A DNA stretch of 64,000 nucleotides from Epiperipatus broadwayi (GCA_028023455.1 JAQFVV010012447.1:1488001-1552000), one strand, 5' to 3'. Positions 47,338 to 59,007 are shown, counted from the stretch's first letter. A program made the numbers and translations. Notes: generated from the letters alone by a model not told the origin.

Positions 47338-47988
47338 ATCCCATAATCACCATTTTTATGCTTGCTCATAACTGTTATTAAAACAGGAAAAACTATCCAT
47401 ACAGTAGTGCCTCTCAGTGCAAGCCAGAGTAATCAATGGATGCCCGAAGGTTTGTGCATAAAATTCTTATCTAGTGCTTACTCATCCAATATCTCCAGAC
47501 TAGTTTCTAGCTTGTAGCTTTCATCAGTGAGGAGTCTTGGATCTGAAAACATTATACCAAGATCTTAGGATTAAATGCAACCCTCAAGCAGCCACAATCC
47601 AAGCTCATTAGCTTATATAGTCATATAGGTCTAAACTCAATTCAGTACACATGTATAGGGTACTAAACTGAGTTCAAACCTGTATGACTATATAAGCTAA
47701 TGAGCTTGTATTGAAAATACTATTGTGTTTTCAATTTTAGACTCATAGTTTGTAATTAAGTAGAGATAAAATGTAGCTCCTAGAGGGTTGCATTAGTTCC
47801 TAAGATCTAGGTCCAGTGCTTTCAGACCAAAGCTCTTCACTGATGAAAGCCACAAGATGGAAACTAGTTTGGCAATATTCGATGAGTAGGCAACTAGATA
47901 TGGATTTTATACACAAGCCTTTTGGCATCCATTGATTACTCTGGCTTGCACTGAATGGCCCTACTTTATGGACAGTTTTGTCTTTTAA
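47338..47988. mobile_element. Foldback FB-A copy 2
   Basis: Same family as 4858-5455, with arms about 47385-47560 and 47800-47975. The left arm, read on the minus strand (47543 to 47484), has the best preserved hammerhead-like motif. In order: ATCCAA, CTCC, CTGATGA, an AGCT/AGCT hairpin, GAAAC, TAGTC, GGAG, TTGGAT. The right arm has mutated GTC to GTT. The centre also holds an inverted ACTGAGTT/AACTCAAT pair. Non-coding. Confidence 0.8.
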
Positions 47989-48414
47989 AATATGAAATGT
48001 GCTTGTTCTACATATTTAATAAATGATATATAATCTTAGGCTGCAAAACATAGTTTTCTGCTAACTAAAAGGCTACTCTTGATTCTTCTTGGTGGCCTTA
48101 AAACAACCTAGCAATGCAAATTCCTAATGCCCACTTCATATATTCTTCTCATTGCAGCTGTTATTACCATGTGATTTTTTATATGGTATATGAACATGGA
48201 TGAGATGCTTTCAAACACTCAATAGCCAGTATGATGGGTTTGTTAGCTTTTTACCTCTGAGTTTAAGATCAGGGAACATAATGGTCTTTCTTTTCAAATT
48301 ATCTGATAGCTTTTAGCTAAACATCAATTTTGTCTTGAAGGAAGAATGAATGCATGTGTGAATATTTTTTTTTTCTAATAGATATTTTACAATCATGACA
48401 GATAGAAATGAATC
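47989..48414. other. Unassigned stretch before the RTE LINE
   Basis: No motif recognised. The part nearest 48415 may be LINE 5' sequence. Confidence 0.4.
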
Positions 48415-51295
48415 ATGGCTCTTATTCTCAGGAGACTGCAATTTTGGCAGCCAAATCTGCAGTTCATAACTGAAGGTGGAATGTGTCAAAAATCCTCTGA
48501 TGGGAACCCAGGCTGTCATTTGATGACAACCTTTTATTTAGGTACTTACAGATGCAGATCACTTTCAAGTGATAGAATATTGCAAGAACTGAAAGAAGAC
48601 ATGTTTCCTGTTAAATGGGAACATTATTTTACTTTGTGAATTTAGAAGAAAATGGAACAAAGGTACAGTGATTGGTAGTACAACTGAAGTGGGATTCATT
48701 ATAAATAAAAAGTGGAAGAACAAAATTGCAGACATTAATGATATATCAAATAGAGTGTCAAGATTAGTTTCAACTTAATACCATATACCAAATGCAGATA
48801 ATCCAGGTTTATGCCCAAGAGAAGTTCTCATAGTGATGAAATAGTAGAAGATATTTATATGGATGTACAAAAACATTTTGATCAGATCAAACATAAAATT
48901 GTTATGGGAGATTTTAATGCTAGAACTTATAAACCATTGAAAGATGAAAATGTAGGTAAATTTGATTGTGGTAATAGAAATGAGACAAGTCATAGACTTA
49001 TGGAGTGTGCAGAAAAAAATCTTCATACTATGAATTCTTTTCTTGAGAAAAATGTTAAAAGGAATTGGACATGAGAAACATCCAAATGAAAGTATAGCAG
49101 AATTGGATTATATTTTCATTAACAGAAAATACATATCTCAAGATTGTAAATGTTTTTAATAAATTCAACACAGAAAATGATATAAGATTGGTGAGATGTA
49201 AGATATATATTAATGCAAAACTAGAGAGACAAAAATTATTAAGAAAAACAATATTCACAGATGATATATTCCTAATCTTCAGAAACATTCTAATGAATTT
49301 AAATTAGAACTTGCAAATAATTTTCAAAGGTTAGCAGATTTCAAACTTAATTCAGATTTGAATGAAATCAATAGGAAAATAAGTGATACCCTTTCAAAAA
49401 TTATAACAAAAATAGCTGGTAGATAAAAGCAGCAATTTACCAATAAAATTTCTAAGACTAGAAAATTTATAAAGAAAATAAAGAATATGAAAATATACAA
49501 AAATGATGCATTAAGAAGAATATCTCAAATTTTGTAAAATGGTAGAAAAAGAATTGATAATTATATAAGAAGGTAGAATTGTGAACTAAAAAAGAAAGCT
49601 GTAGAAAAAAAAAATGTTGGAACTATTACTAAAAAAAGAGATGACAACATAAAATGGATAGAAGAGTTCTATCAAGAATTATATAGTAATAAAGAACAAG
49701 TATCTCCTAAACCTATGATATCTTCAAAATTGTCCAGGATTTTAAATGAAAAAGTGAAAAATACAATTAAATTTATGAAGGGAAAATCTCCAGGTAATGA
49801 TGGGGGTATAATTGATATCTTACAAGATATAAGTAGAGGAATAAATCTTTTTTGGCAAAGTTATATGCCAAATGTTTAATAATAAAGATATACTATATGA
49901 TTTGAAAAATGCAGTATTGATATTAATATTTAAAAAGTGTAAAGACCTACAGAGGTCCCTAGTGACGATTTTTTCAGATGCTCATTGCTAAGGTTTACAG
50001 CCTTGTTAAAACTATTACTAAAGAGAATATTAAAAATTACAAACCTATCAGTCTTTTGTCAGTTTTATACAAAATTTTTACCAAGATAATTACAAGTCAT
50101 TTATAGAAAACTTCGGTTTCAATCACCAAAAGAATAAGTTGGATTTAAAAGTGGTTTTAGTACAGTGGATCATATCCAAGTATTAAGAGAAATTATAGAA
50201 AGGATCAGTAGATATAAAGTTTCATTATACTTTAGGTTTGTAAATTTATAAAAAAGTCATTTGATTATGTAAGCATTTTCTTAGTAATTAAAGCATTGAA
50301 TCATCAAGGAATAGACCCAGGATATTGTCATATTTCTGAAAAATATTAATTAAAATGCAACAGCAACAGTTAGATTTCATAATAATAATTGGAAGGTTAA
50401 TATTGAGAAGAATGTAAAACAGGGTGCCTTCATATCTCCAAAACATTTCATAGCAGTGCTGTAAGTAGTATTTTATGGATTAAAATGGGAAGTTAAAGGA
50501 TTAAAAATAAATAAGGATTATTTAAGTTATTTAGATTTTGAATATATAGTTGTTTTTGAAAATAATGCTTTAGAACTTCAGGAAATGTTGCAAGAGTTAT
50601 CAGATGAAAGTAAAAAAGTAGGACTAAAATTAAATGTTAAAAAGACGAAAGGAATGTTCAATAGATTTTCTTAAAAGATGAAAATGAAGATTGATAATGA
50701 TGAGCTAGAAGAAGTTAACAACTACACATATCTTGGTCAGATTATGACTACAAATGGACACATAATGGATAAAATTAATCATAGAATTAAACTTGGTTAG
50801 AATGATTTTGGTAGACATAAATTAATATTAAAAAGAAATATGTCTCAGTGTCTGAAAAAAAAGTTTTTAATAAATGTGTTTTATCAGTTTTTACTTATTG
50901 ATATGGAGACTTGGACACTGAACAGAAGAGCAATACCAAGAATTCAAACCATTCAAAGAAGTATTTAAAGATACATGTTAGGAATAACAAGAAGTGATTA
51001 AAATGAAATACATGGTTAAATGAACAAATGTATATTACTGACATTATTAAAAGAATTAAGAGACTGAAGTTGGGATGGACATATGCTAGAAGAGAAGATA
51101 ATATATAGACAGCTAAAACCTTAAACTAGATTCCAAAGATTGTAAAAGACCCAGAAATAAACCATTTGTGAGATGGATGGATAAAATAAGGAAGTGTGTA
51201 GGAGTGAGGTGGAGAAGAGAGGCTCAGAAAAGGTGGATTGAACTTGAAACCTTCATCATGAAGTGGATTGCTAATGATTGATTATGATGATACCA
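48415..51295 (+). pseudogene. RTE-type LINE, decayed
   Basis: A single-frame endonuclease-RT LINE broken by many stops. From 48540 the endonuclease start reads LGTYRCRSLSSDRILQELKE. Next come GFIINKKWKNKIADI (48690), SSHSDEIVEDIYMDVQ (48823), VMGDFNAR (48902), CGNRNE and KRNWT, then ELDYIFINRKY. The linker follows. The RT region has NAVLILIFKK (49912), NYKPISLLSVLYKIF (50038), KVGLKLNVKKTKGMF, NNYTYLGQI (50720) and a tail with WTLNRRA and RWMDKIRKCVGVRWRREAQKRW (51170-51225). These blocks match RTE LINEs of insects and other invertebrates. The YADD box is not recognisable. A 79-bp foreign piece sits in the RT. Confidence 0.87.
49944..50022. mobile_element. Single palindrome arm inserted in the LINE RT
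   Basis: The sequence from GACCTACAGAGGTCCC to AAACTATTACT matches 7613-7690 with one visible change (CAGATG for CAGACG). It splits the LINE between FKK and NYKPIS. TAAA occurs at both borders, so a 4-bp duplication is possible. Removing it restores the expected spacing of the RT blocks. Confidence 0.8.
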
Positions 51296-52805
51296 TACTT
51301 ACATTAAATGATAAATTTACTTATTTAAAAAATTGATTATAAAAATAATAAAAATATGAATCTATCTGTCGTATGAGTTCATTCATTTCTAATCAAACAT
51401 AATGAACACTTTTCTATTTTTTTTTTTAAAAATTATATCATTTAACAATCTGAGTTTTCCTAAAATTAATGTTGAATAATTTTTACACTTATCTATTGAT
51501 ATTTGTCCTCATATTACATGCTATAGCTAGGATTAATCCTAAAAATAAAAACATTTTTAGAAATCCCAGGATTCTAACAAGTTTGAGATAAACATTCTAT
51601 AGAAAATGACAAAATTTATAATTTCCTCATGCATAATAATATCTTTCTTTAATAAATAATATGAATGCATTGGATAATCAAATATAATGCACAGAACATG
51701 ATAATCAAAAGCTGCAATTATTTTAATATTAATTGCTACAAAGACTTCACAACAAACATTTATTGAAAGCTGTTTTTTTTTAATAATAACGATGTTGTAG
51801 AAAATATCTTTACTATTTCAACTTATCTTATAAAATTTAATCAAAAGTTGTTTTCATGCACCAAATATTATTTCTATTTGCTTTACATCCAATTCATGTG
51901 CTGTTGAGTTTTGATCCATCTGAAAAACACTAAGAAAATATTATTTTTAAAAAATGCTTTTCGATGTTCATCAGGATTGATGTTAGCAGAGACAATACAA
52001 TAGCAATAAAATCAATAATAAACTTTTTAAAGCTACTTTATAAATGAAATTATTGAATATTTATTTACAAATTGAAGATAGAGATCTTTAATCATCTCAC
52101 CTTATATAAAAATGCAGGAATTACTAGCCTAGAGTTAAATCTAATTATATTTTCCATCTATGTGTTTTTCTTTGTAGGTCTGACAATCTTTTTTTATTTT
52201 AAAATTTAAATCCCTCCCAACATTTTTATTAAAAGCTTTCCATTGCAAGTGTGATGACACAGGAGAGTTAACTCTATAAATACATTCTAAGCCACATTAA
52301 TTGTATTTAAGACCTCAAGATTATTTACTCTAACTGAAATTAACTGATTCAATTATCCCACCCTCTTCAACTTTTATAACTTTAAATATAACATTCTTAA
52401 GAACATAGTTTTTATTAAAATTTATGTTCAAAATTTTCTTCAACTTGATTTTGTATAGTTCATAAAGGTCTGATAATTCTTAACTGGTGGCTTGGGTAAG
52501 GATGCCTATTTGTGTGTAGCTGTTTAATGCTGTTTATTTTTATTAACAGGCATGCTCAATAAAACTAATTTATAACCATGATTTTTCAAAAAGTTGTCAC
52601 TTCATTAATCAATGCAGAAATCAGTAATCAAAGATGTAGGATGATAAGAATTTCTGAGTTAAATAACTAGTTACTATTTTATAATCCTTTTGCTTATATA
52701 TTTATTTACAATGATATATCTCTTAAGTGTAGGAATAATGTATGAAGTAGAAGTGATCTAAAATAAAATGTGACATCACTGGACTATGAAAGTGTACATA
52801 TTGGA
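51296..52805. other. AT-rich DNA, nothing recognised
   Basis: The first 50 bases after the LINE (TGATTGATTATGATGATACC) may be its 3' tail. Nothing else was identified. Confidence 0.45.
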
Positions 52806-54360
52806 AGCACCATCTTTGTCAGATTATTAATGCAAAAAACATAATGAATATAATTAATTATAGAATTAAACTTGGATGAAGCCATTTTAGTAGAAATGAT
52901 ATTAAATCAAAATATGTCTGTATGTTAAAAAAGGTTTTTTTTTAATAAATATATTTTACCACTTCTTACTTATGGATGTGAGACTTGGATACTTAACAGA
53001 AGAGCAATATAGCATCTTCAGACCACTCAACAAAGTATAGAGAAATATATGTTAGGAGTAATAAGAATGGTTTAAAATAAAAGCATTATGGGTAAGAGAA
53101 CAGTAAAGTATTACTGAAATCATCAAAAGAATTAAGAGACTGAAGTGAAACTGAGCTGAATATATTGCTGAGCAGATGATAATAGATGAACAATTGAAAT
53201 TTTATACCAGATAGAATGAGATCTAGAAAATACATCAATCTCTAGCCTCTCTTCTCCATATAACACCAGCAAACACCCTTATTTCATCCATTCATCAACT
53301 GGATTAAACTTGGAAGGAGCTTCATTTTGCTGTGAACTAATAATACTTGAAAATTGTAATGACGATGGAGTGGGATTCATTATAATTAGAAGAGTATTAT
53401 TGTGAATACTAATGGTATATTGGAATGTCAAGATTAACTCTTTAACTTATAGAAAATTGTCAAATACTAGTAATTTAAGTTTATTCTTCAAGAAAATATT
53501 TTTTTTTATAAATATTGAAAATTTTTTAGAACAGATCAAATATTCTAAACTGGGAAAATAAAAATGTTGTGCATAAATTTAATTATGAAAAGTGATAAAA
53601 GAAAATATAAATGTACAATACACTGAAATTCAAAAATGGTAAAATAAAAATTTATGAGAAAAATTGAAAGTCAAAATGGATTTAATGTTATACAAATAAA
53701 GATACAGCAAAACTAAATTATATTTTGACTAATAGGAAATATGTATTTCAAGGCTAATTTTCTTGATAAATTCAACCCAGGAAGTGAAATTGAGATATGG
53801 TTGGATGAAAATCTAAAGACAGAGAAGCTACTTACATGACAGCATTAAATAGTTACCTTCTCTAACTTTCAGAAATACTCAAATGACCTTGAACCAAAAC
53901 TTGGAAAATCATTTGAAAATATTAACAAACATTAAAGGTGGTCCAGACCTGGACATAATCAATAAAAAATAAATGATACTCTACTAGCAACTGCTACACA
54001 GATAGCTGATACAATTAAAACAGTAGTTTACCACTAAATTTTTTAATGAGACATAGCAATGTATATAAAAATAGAAGAAATGTAAAAATATTTAAAAATG
54101 ATCTACTCAAAAAAATTGAATATAGGGAAATCTATAAAATGCTATAAAATAAATTAATAATGACATAAGGAAATATAATTGTGAAACTGAACATCTCTAA
54201 AAATGAAAAGAAATTTCAAAAATATAAAACATCATCTTGGTAGAGAAGAAAAGTTGTTTATTATTTACTAAAAAAATCACATTATGAAGTATGTAAAAGA
54301 ATTCTATCAAAAAAGCTATGTATCAAAAAAAATACAAGCATCCCTCTATAATTACATCTT
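52806..54360 (+). pseudogene. Second RTE LINE copy, scrambled
   Basis: Three pieces of the same LINE are out of order. The 3' RT tail comes first (about 52850-53150): a block like TYGCETWILNRRA followed by SIEKYMLGVIR. A short inverted 3' end (53220-53335, minus) reads like WMDKIRKCVGVRWRREA. The endonuclease/linker half then follows on plus (53360-54340), with GVGFII near 53370 and NYILTNRKY near 53720. It may be two truncated copies side by side. All frames are closed by stops. Confidence 0.65.
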
Positions 54361-54842
54361 TTGAAATTAAATAGTTTTCTCTTTTTTCCACTAATTTTTG
54401 TGCATTGGTTATAATACTTCTAATATAAACAACAATGTTAGTCACTATTTTTATGAAAAATTTCAATCCAACTGTTAGTTTCAACTGTACAGTAATCTTA
54501 TATATTTATCTATAATTGATATAATGTACACTTGACATTTTAATAAATAATATTTTCCCTACTCTATATTCATATTATAGTGCTATAAAATCCCTACCTC
54601 AGGACTGATCAGTTTTAGGTATTTGCCTTCATCATTGAAGACTAAGATTCAAAGTTGAACCTAAAGCACTTTTGCATCTAGAAAATGTAGAAAAAACTCT
54701 TAAGGACTGTAGCATCTAGTGGCTATAGATTATTCAAGTCTGCAATTAGATAGCAAAATGAAGGTTGAAGAAATCTCTCAAAATATATGAATAAGCTTGA
54801 GAAATCACATGATATGATTGAAAAAATATATATAATATTTTA

Positions 54843-55108
54843 TAAAAAGTGATTTAATTTAATTTGATAAGTAATACACTAAAAACAAAAAAAAAATATT
54901 TTTTTCCTTCAATCACAATTTTGATTGTTACATTTAACTTGAAGTAAAAATGTGGGGTATCCATAACCATTTTTGTGATTGAATTAATTAGTTTATGGAT
55001 ACCCCACACTTTTTTTCAAGTTAAATATAACAACCAAATTTGTGGTTGAGAGAAAAACTTTTATTTTTATTTTTAGTGTATTACTCATCAAATTAAATAA
55101 AAGCCTTT
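54843..55108. repeat. Palindrome 1 of the 54.8-56.4 kb cluster
   Basis: Arms meet near 54983. Outer ends share TAATTTGATAAGTAATACACTAAAAA with the complement at 55065-55100, and inner parts share GTGGGGTATCCATAA. No frame. A foldback or MITE of unknown family. Confidence 0.75.
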
Positions 55109-55550
55109 TGATACCGATTTAGTGTTTGCTCATGGCCATTTTGAAATCTAAAGACCAGTCAAAACCACCGCTGACACAGCCAATCGATAAATGACATAAA
55201 TATTGAATAAAAGTATGTTAAATTCATATTTTAGAAATTATAAGCTAGTAAAAGTAATATGATTTATTTCATATGGGAATATAGTATAACTTTTAGTATT
55301 TGGAAATTATTAGCTTCTTTTGGACAATCCGTCAGATCGGCCAAACTATCCTTTCCCCTCCCCATACGCTCCGGTACTTTGTGCCATCGTATTTCAAATA
55401 TTTTATGAAGATAATTTTTTTAAAAAATCCCTAATAAAATAAAGCACATTATTTTTATTAGCTTATAATTTCTAAAATATAAATTTAAAGTATTTCTATT
55501 CAATATTTATATCAAAAGGCAAACTAAATCAGGATCAACTTTTTATTAAA
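55095..55550. repeat. Palindrome 2 of the cluster
   Basis: Arms about 55095-55262 and 55443-55550 share TTTTAGAAATTATAAGCTA and GATTTAGT-TTTGC. The 180-bp centre is much richer in G+C (GATCGGCCAAACTATCC, TACGCTCCGG), unlike any neighbour. No motif was recognised in it. Confidence 0.65.
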
Positions 55551-55560
55551 TGTATTTAAA

Positions 55561-56446
55561 TATATATACAATAAACCACACACAAACTTCTTTATAACTA
55601 AAAATAATCTTGATTTGTTATAATATAAAGTATTATAATGTACAATAATAGAATAATCCTATGTTCAATAATATAATATTCCAATGTTCTGACTATATTA
55701 TTTTATAGTCTTTATCAAGGAACAACTAAAAAATACATAAAAAAAAAACAATAAATACAAATATTCCCTAATATATATAACAAATACAATACCTCTTACC
55801 TTAAAATTCTTTTAACAAACCAACTTAACTTTTTATTACATTAGTTTTTTAAATATCTTTCTTAAAATAATCCCCTATAATTATTTAATTAAATCCTCTT
55901 TTTTTTTTTCAATTAACATCCTATTCATGGGTTTCATTTCATTAATATATATTCCTTACTTTATAATTCTTTCATATTTTGATCTAATACATTTTAAAGA
56001 TTCTATTTTAAAACTTTGTTTAAATTTAATCGTATGACCATAAACTGCAGCATTTTTATCATTTAAATGCTGTTTTAATCACATTGCCATAAGACATTTC
56101 TTTATTATCTTTAAAATGATCTAAACATTTTATAATATAACTGAATTCATAACTTCTAAATTATTACAATCATTATCATTATTAATTAACAAATTTCAAT
56201 ATTTTTTTTAAAAAAAGAAACTAATGTAATAAAAAGTTAAGATTGTTTGTTAGAAGAGTTTTAAGGTAAGAGGTATTTGTTATATGTAGTTATTGTTTTT
56301 TATGTATTTTTTAGTTGCTCCTTGATAAAGACTATAAAATAATATAGTCGAAACATTGGAGTATATTATTGTGCGTTATAATAATTCATATTATAATAAA
56401 TCAAGATTTATAAAGAAGTTTGTATGTGGTTTGTTGTATATATATA
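55561..56446. mobile_element. Palindrome 3: PLE-derived foldback FB-D
   Basis: Arms about 55561-55852 and 56210-56446 surround 357 bases that encode a GIY-YIG C-terminal remnant on the minus strand. Each arm has a hairpin motif. On plus: GCTCC at 56317-56321, TTGATAA, stem GACTAT/ATAGTC, GAAAC at 56350-56354, ATT, GGAG at 56358-56361. The left arm on minus (55723-55679) has GTTCC and GGAA instead, a compensatory pair. The layout (inverted 3' end, truncated gene, 3' end) is the same as at 17.4-18.7 kb. Confidence 0.77.
55885..56140 (-). pseudogene. GIY-YIG C-terminal remnant inside FB-D
   Basis: On the minus strand a frame reads YIIKCLDHFKDN, shifts, then NDKNAAVYGHTIKF and KYERIIK, stop, IYINEMKPMNRM. 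This order (AVxxH helix, hydrophobic strand, K/R-rich helix, MNR) fits the region after the YIG core in GIY-YIG modules of Penelope-like elements. The YIG core itself is lost. Homology is by eye only. Confidence 0.62.
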
Positions 56447-57784
56447 AATAAGTGAACTATTTTTAAAATAGAAGTCTGTGTTTGTTTGTTATTTTGTAAT
56501 TTATTTAAATATATTTGAAATGAAATTTGCTTATGTTTTTCCAACTATTTTAATTAACCGCATGTTTGTTTGTTTTTTATTAAAATAGTCATGAAATTCA
56601 ATAAAAGCAAATTTTAAAACATATACTGCTAACCATTGCAGCATCACTGAAGGTTTATTGAATTCATATCGTGGATTGAAATTCGTCATCAACATTGTTA
56701 GACGGGACAACTGGTTGGACAAATCTAAAATATTGTTGCATAAGATTTAAAAAAAAAAGCCATTAGATAGAATTTAGTATGATAAAAATCGTTTACAAGA
56801 TTTGATCCAAATAAACAAAGAAACAGAATTTCTAACTTCAATAAAAATTTTAATAATAGAAATGTAGTATACAGTTGTAGTCTTATTACTGATAAGGAAG
56901 TTTAATACTATATTGTGCCCTGCACCCATAGTTTACTGAAGCCTTTTTGTAATATTATAAACATTAATCAACTTCTAGAATGATATAATTATATAACATA
57001 AACTTTTTTTAATATTTTTCTAATACGAAAATTGATTTAAATATTATATAAGCAAAACCAAGAGTAGTTAAAAGGTTAGATTTCATGCAATATAGATTGT
57101 TGGTTTTTTTTTTTTTTAAACTAAATCACGTGATGTTTGTTGTATTTATTTCTAAGAACAAAAAAAAAGTTTTCTTTGTAATTTTAAAATAAGAAAGTTG
57201 AAAATTAGCTTTGGCAATAACTTTGTTTGCAGAAATCAAAACCCAACTTTAAAAAGAAAAGCAATTATAACTGACTATTTAGAATAGAGTTTTTAGATTA
57301 ACCAAATACGTGAAAAATATAAAAATTTATAATTAGAATTATTAAATATAAATGAATAAAAAACTTTTAAAAAATAAACAAATAATCTGCAATCTGCTTG
57401 TGAATTTGTAAAGCGAAGCGTAATTGCGCTATGATATGCGTAAAAAATAAAATCAAACAGTTTTGTTTAATATTTACTACTTTAAAACGTATATAATATA
57501 GAACAATATAGCATCACAACAAAAGTAATATATTCTATAACGTATATAATAATTTATTTCTAATAGTTATTTTAATTCATATTTTATTTAGCATTTATAT
57601 TTTTAAATTTTTTTTATAAAAATGATTAACAAATTATAAATATATATGTTTTAATATATTTGTTTTCAAGTCTTCTTGTATATATTTAAAATTGTGAATA
57701 ATATTAAAATATATTAAACAGATGTTTAACCTATAGATACATTTATGAGGCAATTTAAAATTTAAAAAGTACACATTATAATTG
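56447..57784. other. AT-rich DNA, nothing recognised
   Basis: A 63-codon minus frame at 56531-56722 has no recognised motif. The rest is A/T runs. Confidence 0.45.
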
Positions 57785-58080
57785 TATTTATATACTGGAC
57801 TATTTGCTTCATCTATCACTCGCCTCATTGAAAAGCGATTGCAAGAACACAAACTGATGACTAAAAGAGAGAAAACATATTTCTAAGGTAGTACACCATG
57901 TATGTACCAATGAACATACTGAAATATTAGATAGAGAAGAAAAGTTACAAAGAAGAAAATTTAAAAAAGCTGTTCATATGATAATGGAAGACAACTTCAT
58001 AAGTTAGCTTAGTATGACTATACATAATGTATGGAATTCACTAATGAATTTTGTTCTTAAGACAAAGTGGAGAAATCAGG
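57785..58080 (+). pseudogene. PLE GIY-YIG fragment 2
   Basis: The plus strand reads YTGLFASSITRLIEKRLQEH from about 57792, matching the Y-x-G-x-T-R-L-x-x-R-L-x-E-H layout of a GIY-YIG core with YIG changed to YTG. After a stop come HHVCTNEHTEILDREE, LQRRKFKKAVHMIMED and a Trp (57889-58050), the usual downstream order. It differs in sequence from the 17-18 kb copy, so it is probably another PLE family. No reverse transcriptase is attached. Confidence 0.65.
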
Positions 58081-58124
58081 AGGAACTTCATAGGTAAGTA
58101 TATGAAATTTCTACTGACTGTTGC

Positions 58125-58390
58125 CTTTGTTATGATGGCTCAGTTGATTAGAGCATTACATTAAAATTTCTATTCAAGAATCTAAGAGCCCAGGTTTGAT
58201 TCCCATGCCAGTACTGTCACTGGTTAGGCCAGCAATAACTGAAGAAGAGAGGAGAATAATATCTCTCGAAATGTTGTGTATATACTAACCTGTTTGATGT
58301 GCTACTACTAACAGTTGGATGTATTTGGAATATTTAAATAAAGTTAAATTTTTCTAAGGACATTCAATACTTATATTAGATGATGGAAAT
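58125..58390 (+). mobile_element. tRNA-derived SINE-1
   Basis: The A box TGGCTCAGTTGATTAGAGC starts at 58136. The B box GGTTTGATTCC is at 58193-58203. Their spacing is longer than in a tRNA, so this is a retroposon. The body contains CTGAAGAA, a GAGAG/CTCTC hairpin and GAAAT (58239-58274), the same layout as the foldback motif. It continues with TATATACTAACCTGT. The body matches 300-530 at the start of the window. Confidence 0.78.
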
Positions 58391-58914
58391 AGTACAATAT
58401 ATAAATACAACTAAAATACCATCATCACAAACCTCCAGTAATACACATTACATTGTCAATGAAAATAATTAACAACAAACAAATATAACAGTGTTTTCCA
58501 ACATATATGCTGTGACCCATTTATATGTCATTCTTCAAGTGTGTCAGCAAAATAATAATATTTCTACTAAAAAAATTAGTACATGCTTACTAAAATTAAA
58601 AATACATAAAATCTAGAAAAACCCTGAAAAGCTACAATAATTAAAAAAAAGCACTCTTCATGACTTGGGTATGAGTTTAGTGCACAATTCTTATTAATTT
58701 GTAGGTTAGGTTGGTCAATGGGAATATGTTGATTTCATACCCAATTCATAGCACACATCTTAAAAATACAGTCATTGCAACATAGCAGTCAGTAGGGAAC
58801 AATTTGTTGTTGAAAGTCATAGAATTAGAAAGTATATTTTACTGATTAATCATTCCTTGTCTGCTCCTAAAGTAATAATTCTATCATTATTACATGATAT
58901 TCGCTATAAACACC
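58391..58914. other. AT-rich DNA, nothing recognised
   Basis: No gene or repeat identified between the SINE and the FB-A remnant. Confidence 0.45.
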
Positions 58915-59007
58915 ACATGATCATCATTTCTTATGCTTGCTTAGAACTGTTATTAAAACAGGCAATACTAAGTGGCAATACTGTATGGAGAGTTTTGCCT
59001 GTTTTAT
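58915..59007. mobile_element. FB-A remnant, internally deleted
   Basis: Left end TTCTTATGCTTGCTTAGAAC and TTATTAAAACAGG is joined almost directly to right end CTGTATGGAGAGTTTTGCCTG. Only the outer ~45 bp of each arm remain. This helps define the family ends. Confidence 0.75.

Noticed and set aside
58136-58210. Functional tRNA gene
   Set aside because: The A and B boxes are good, but they are too far apart, no acceptor stem closes, and a SINE body repeated elsewhere follows.
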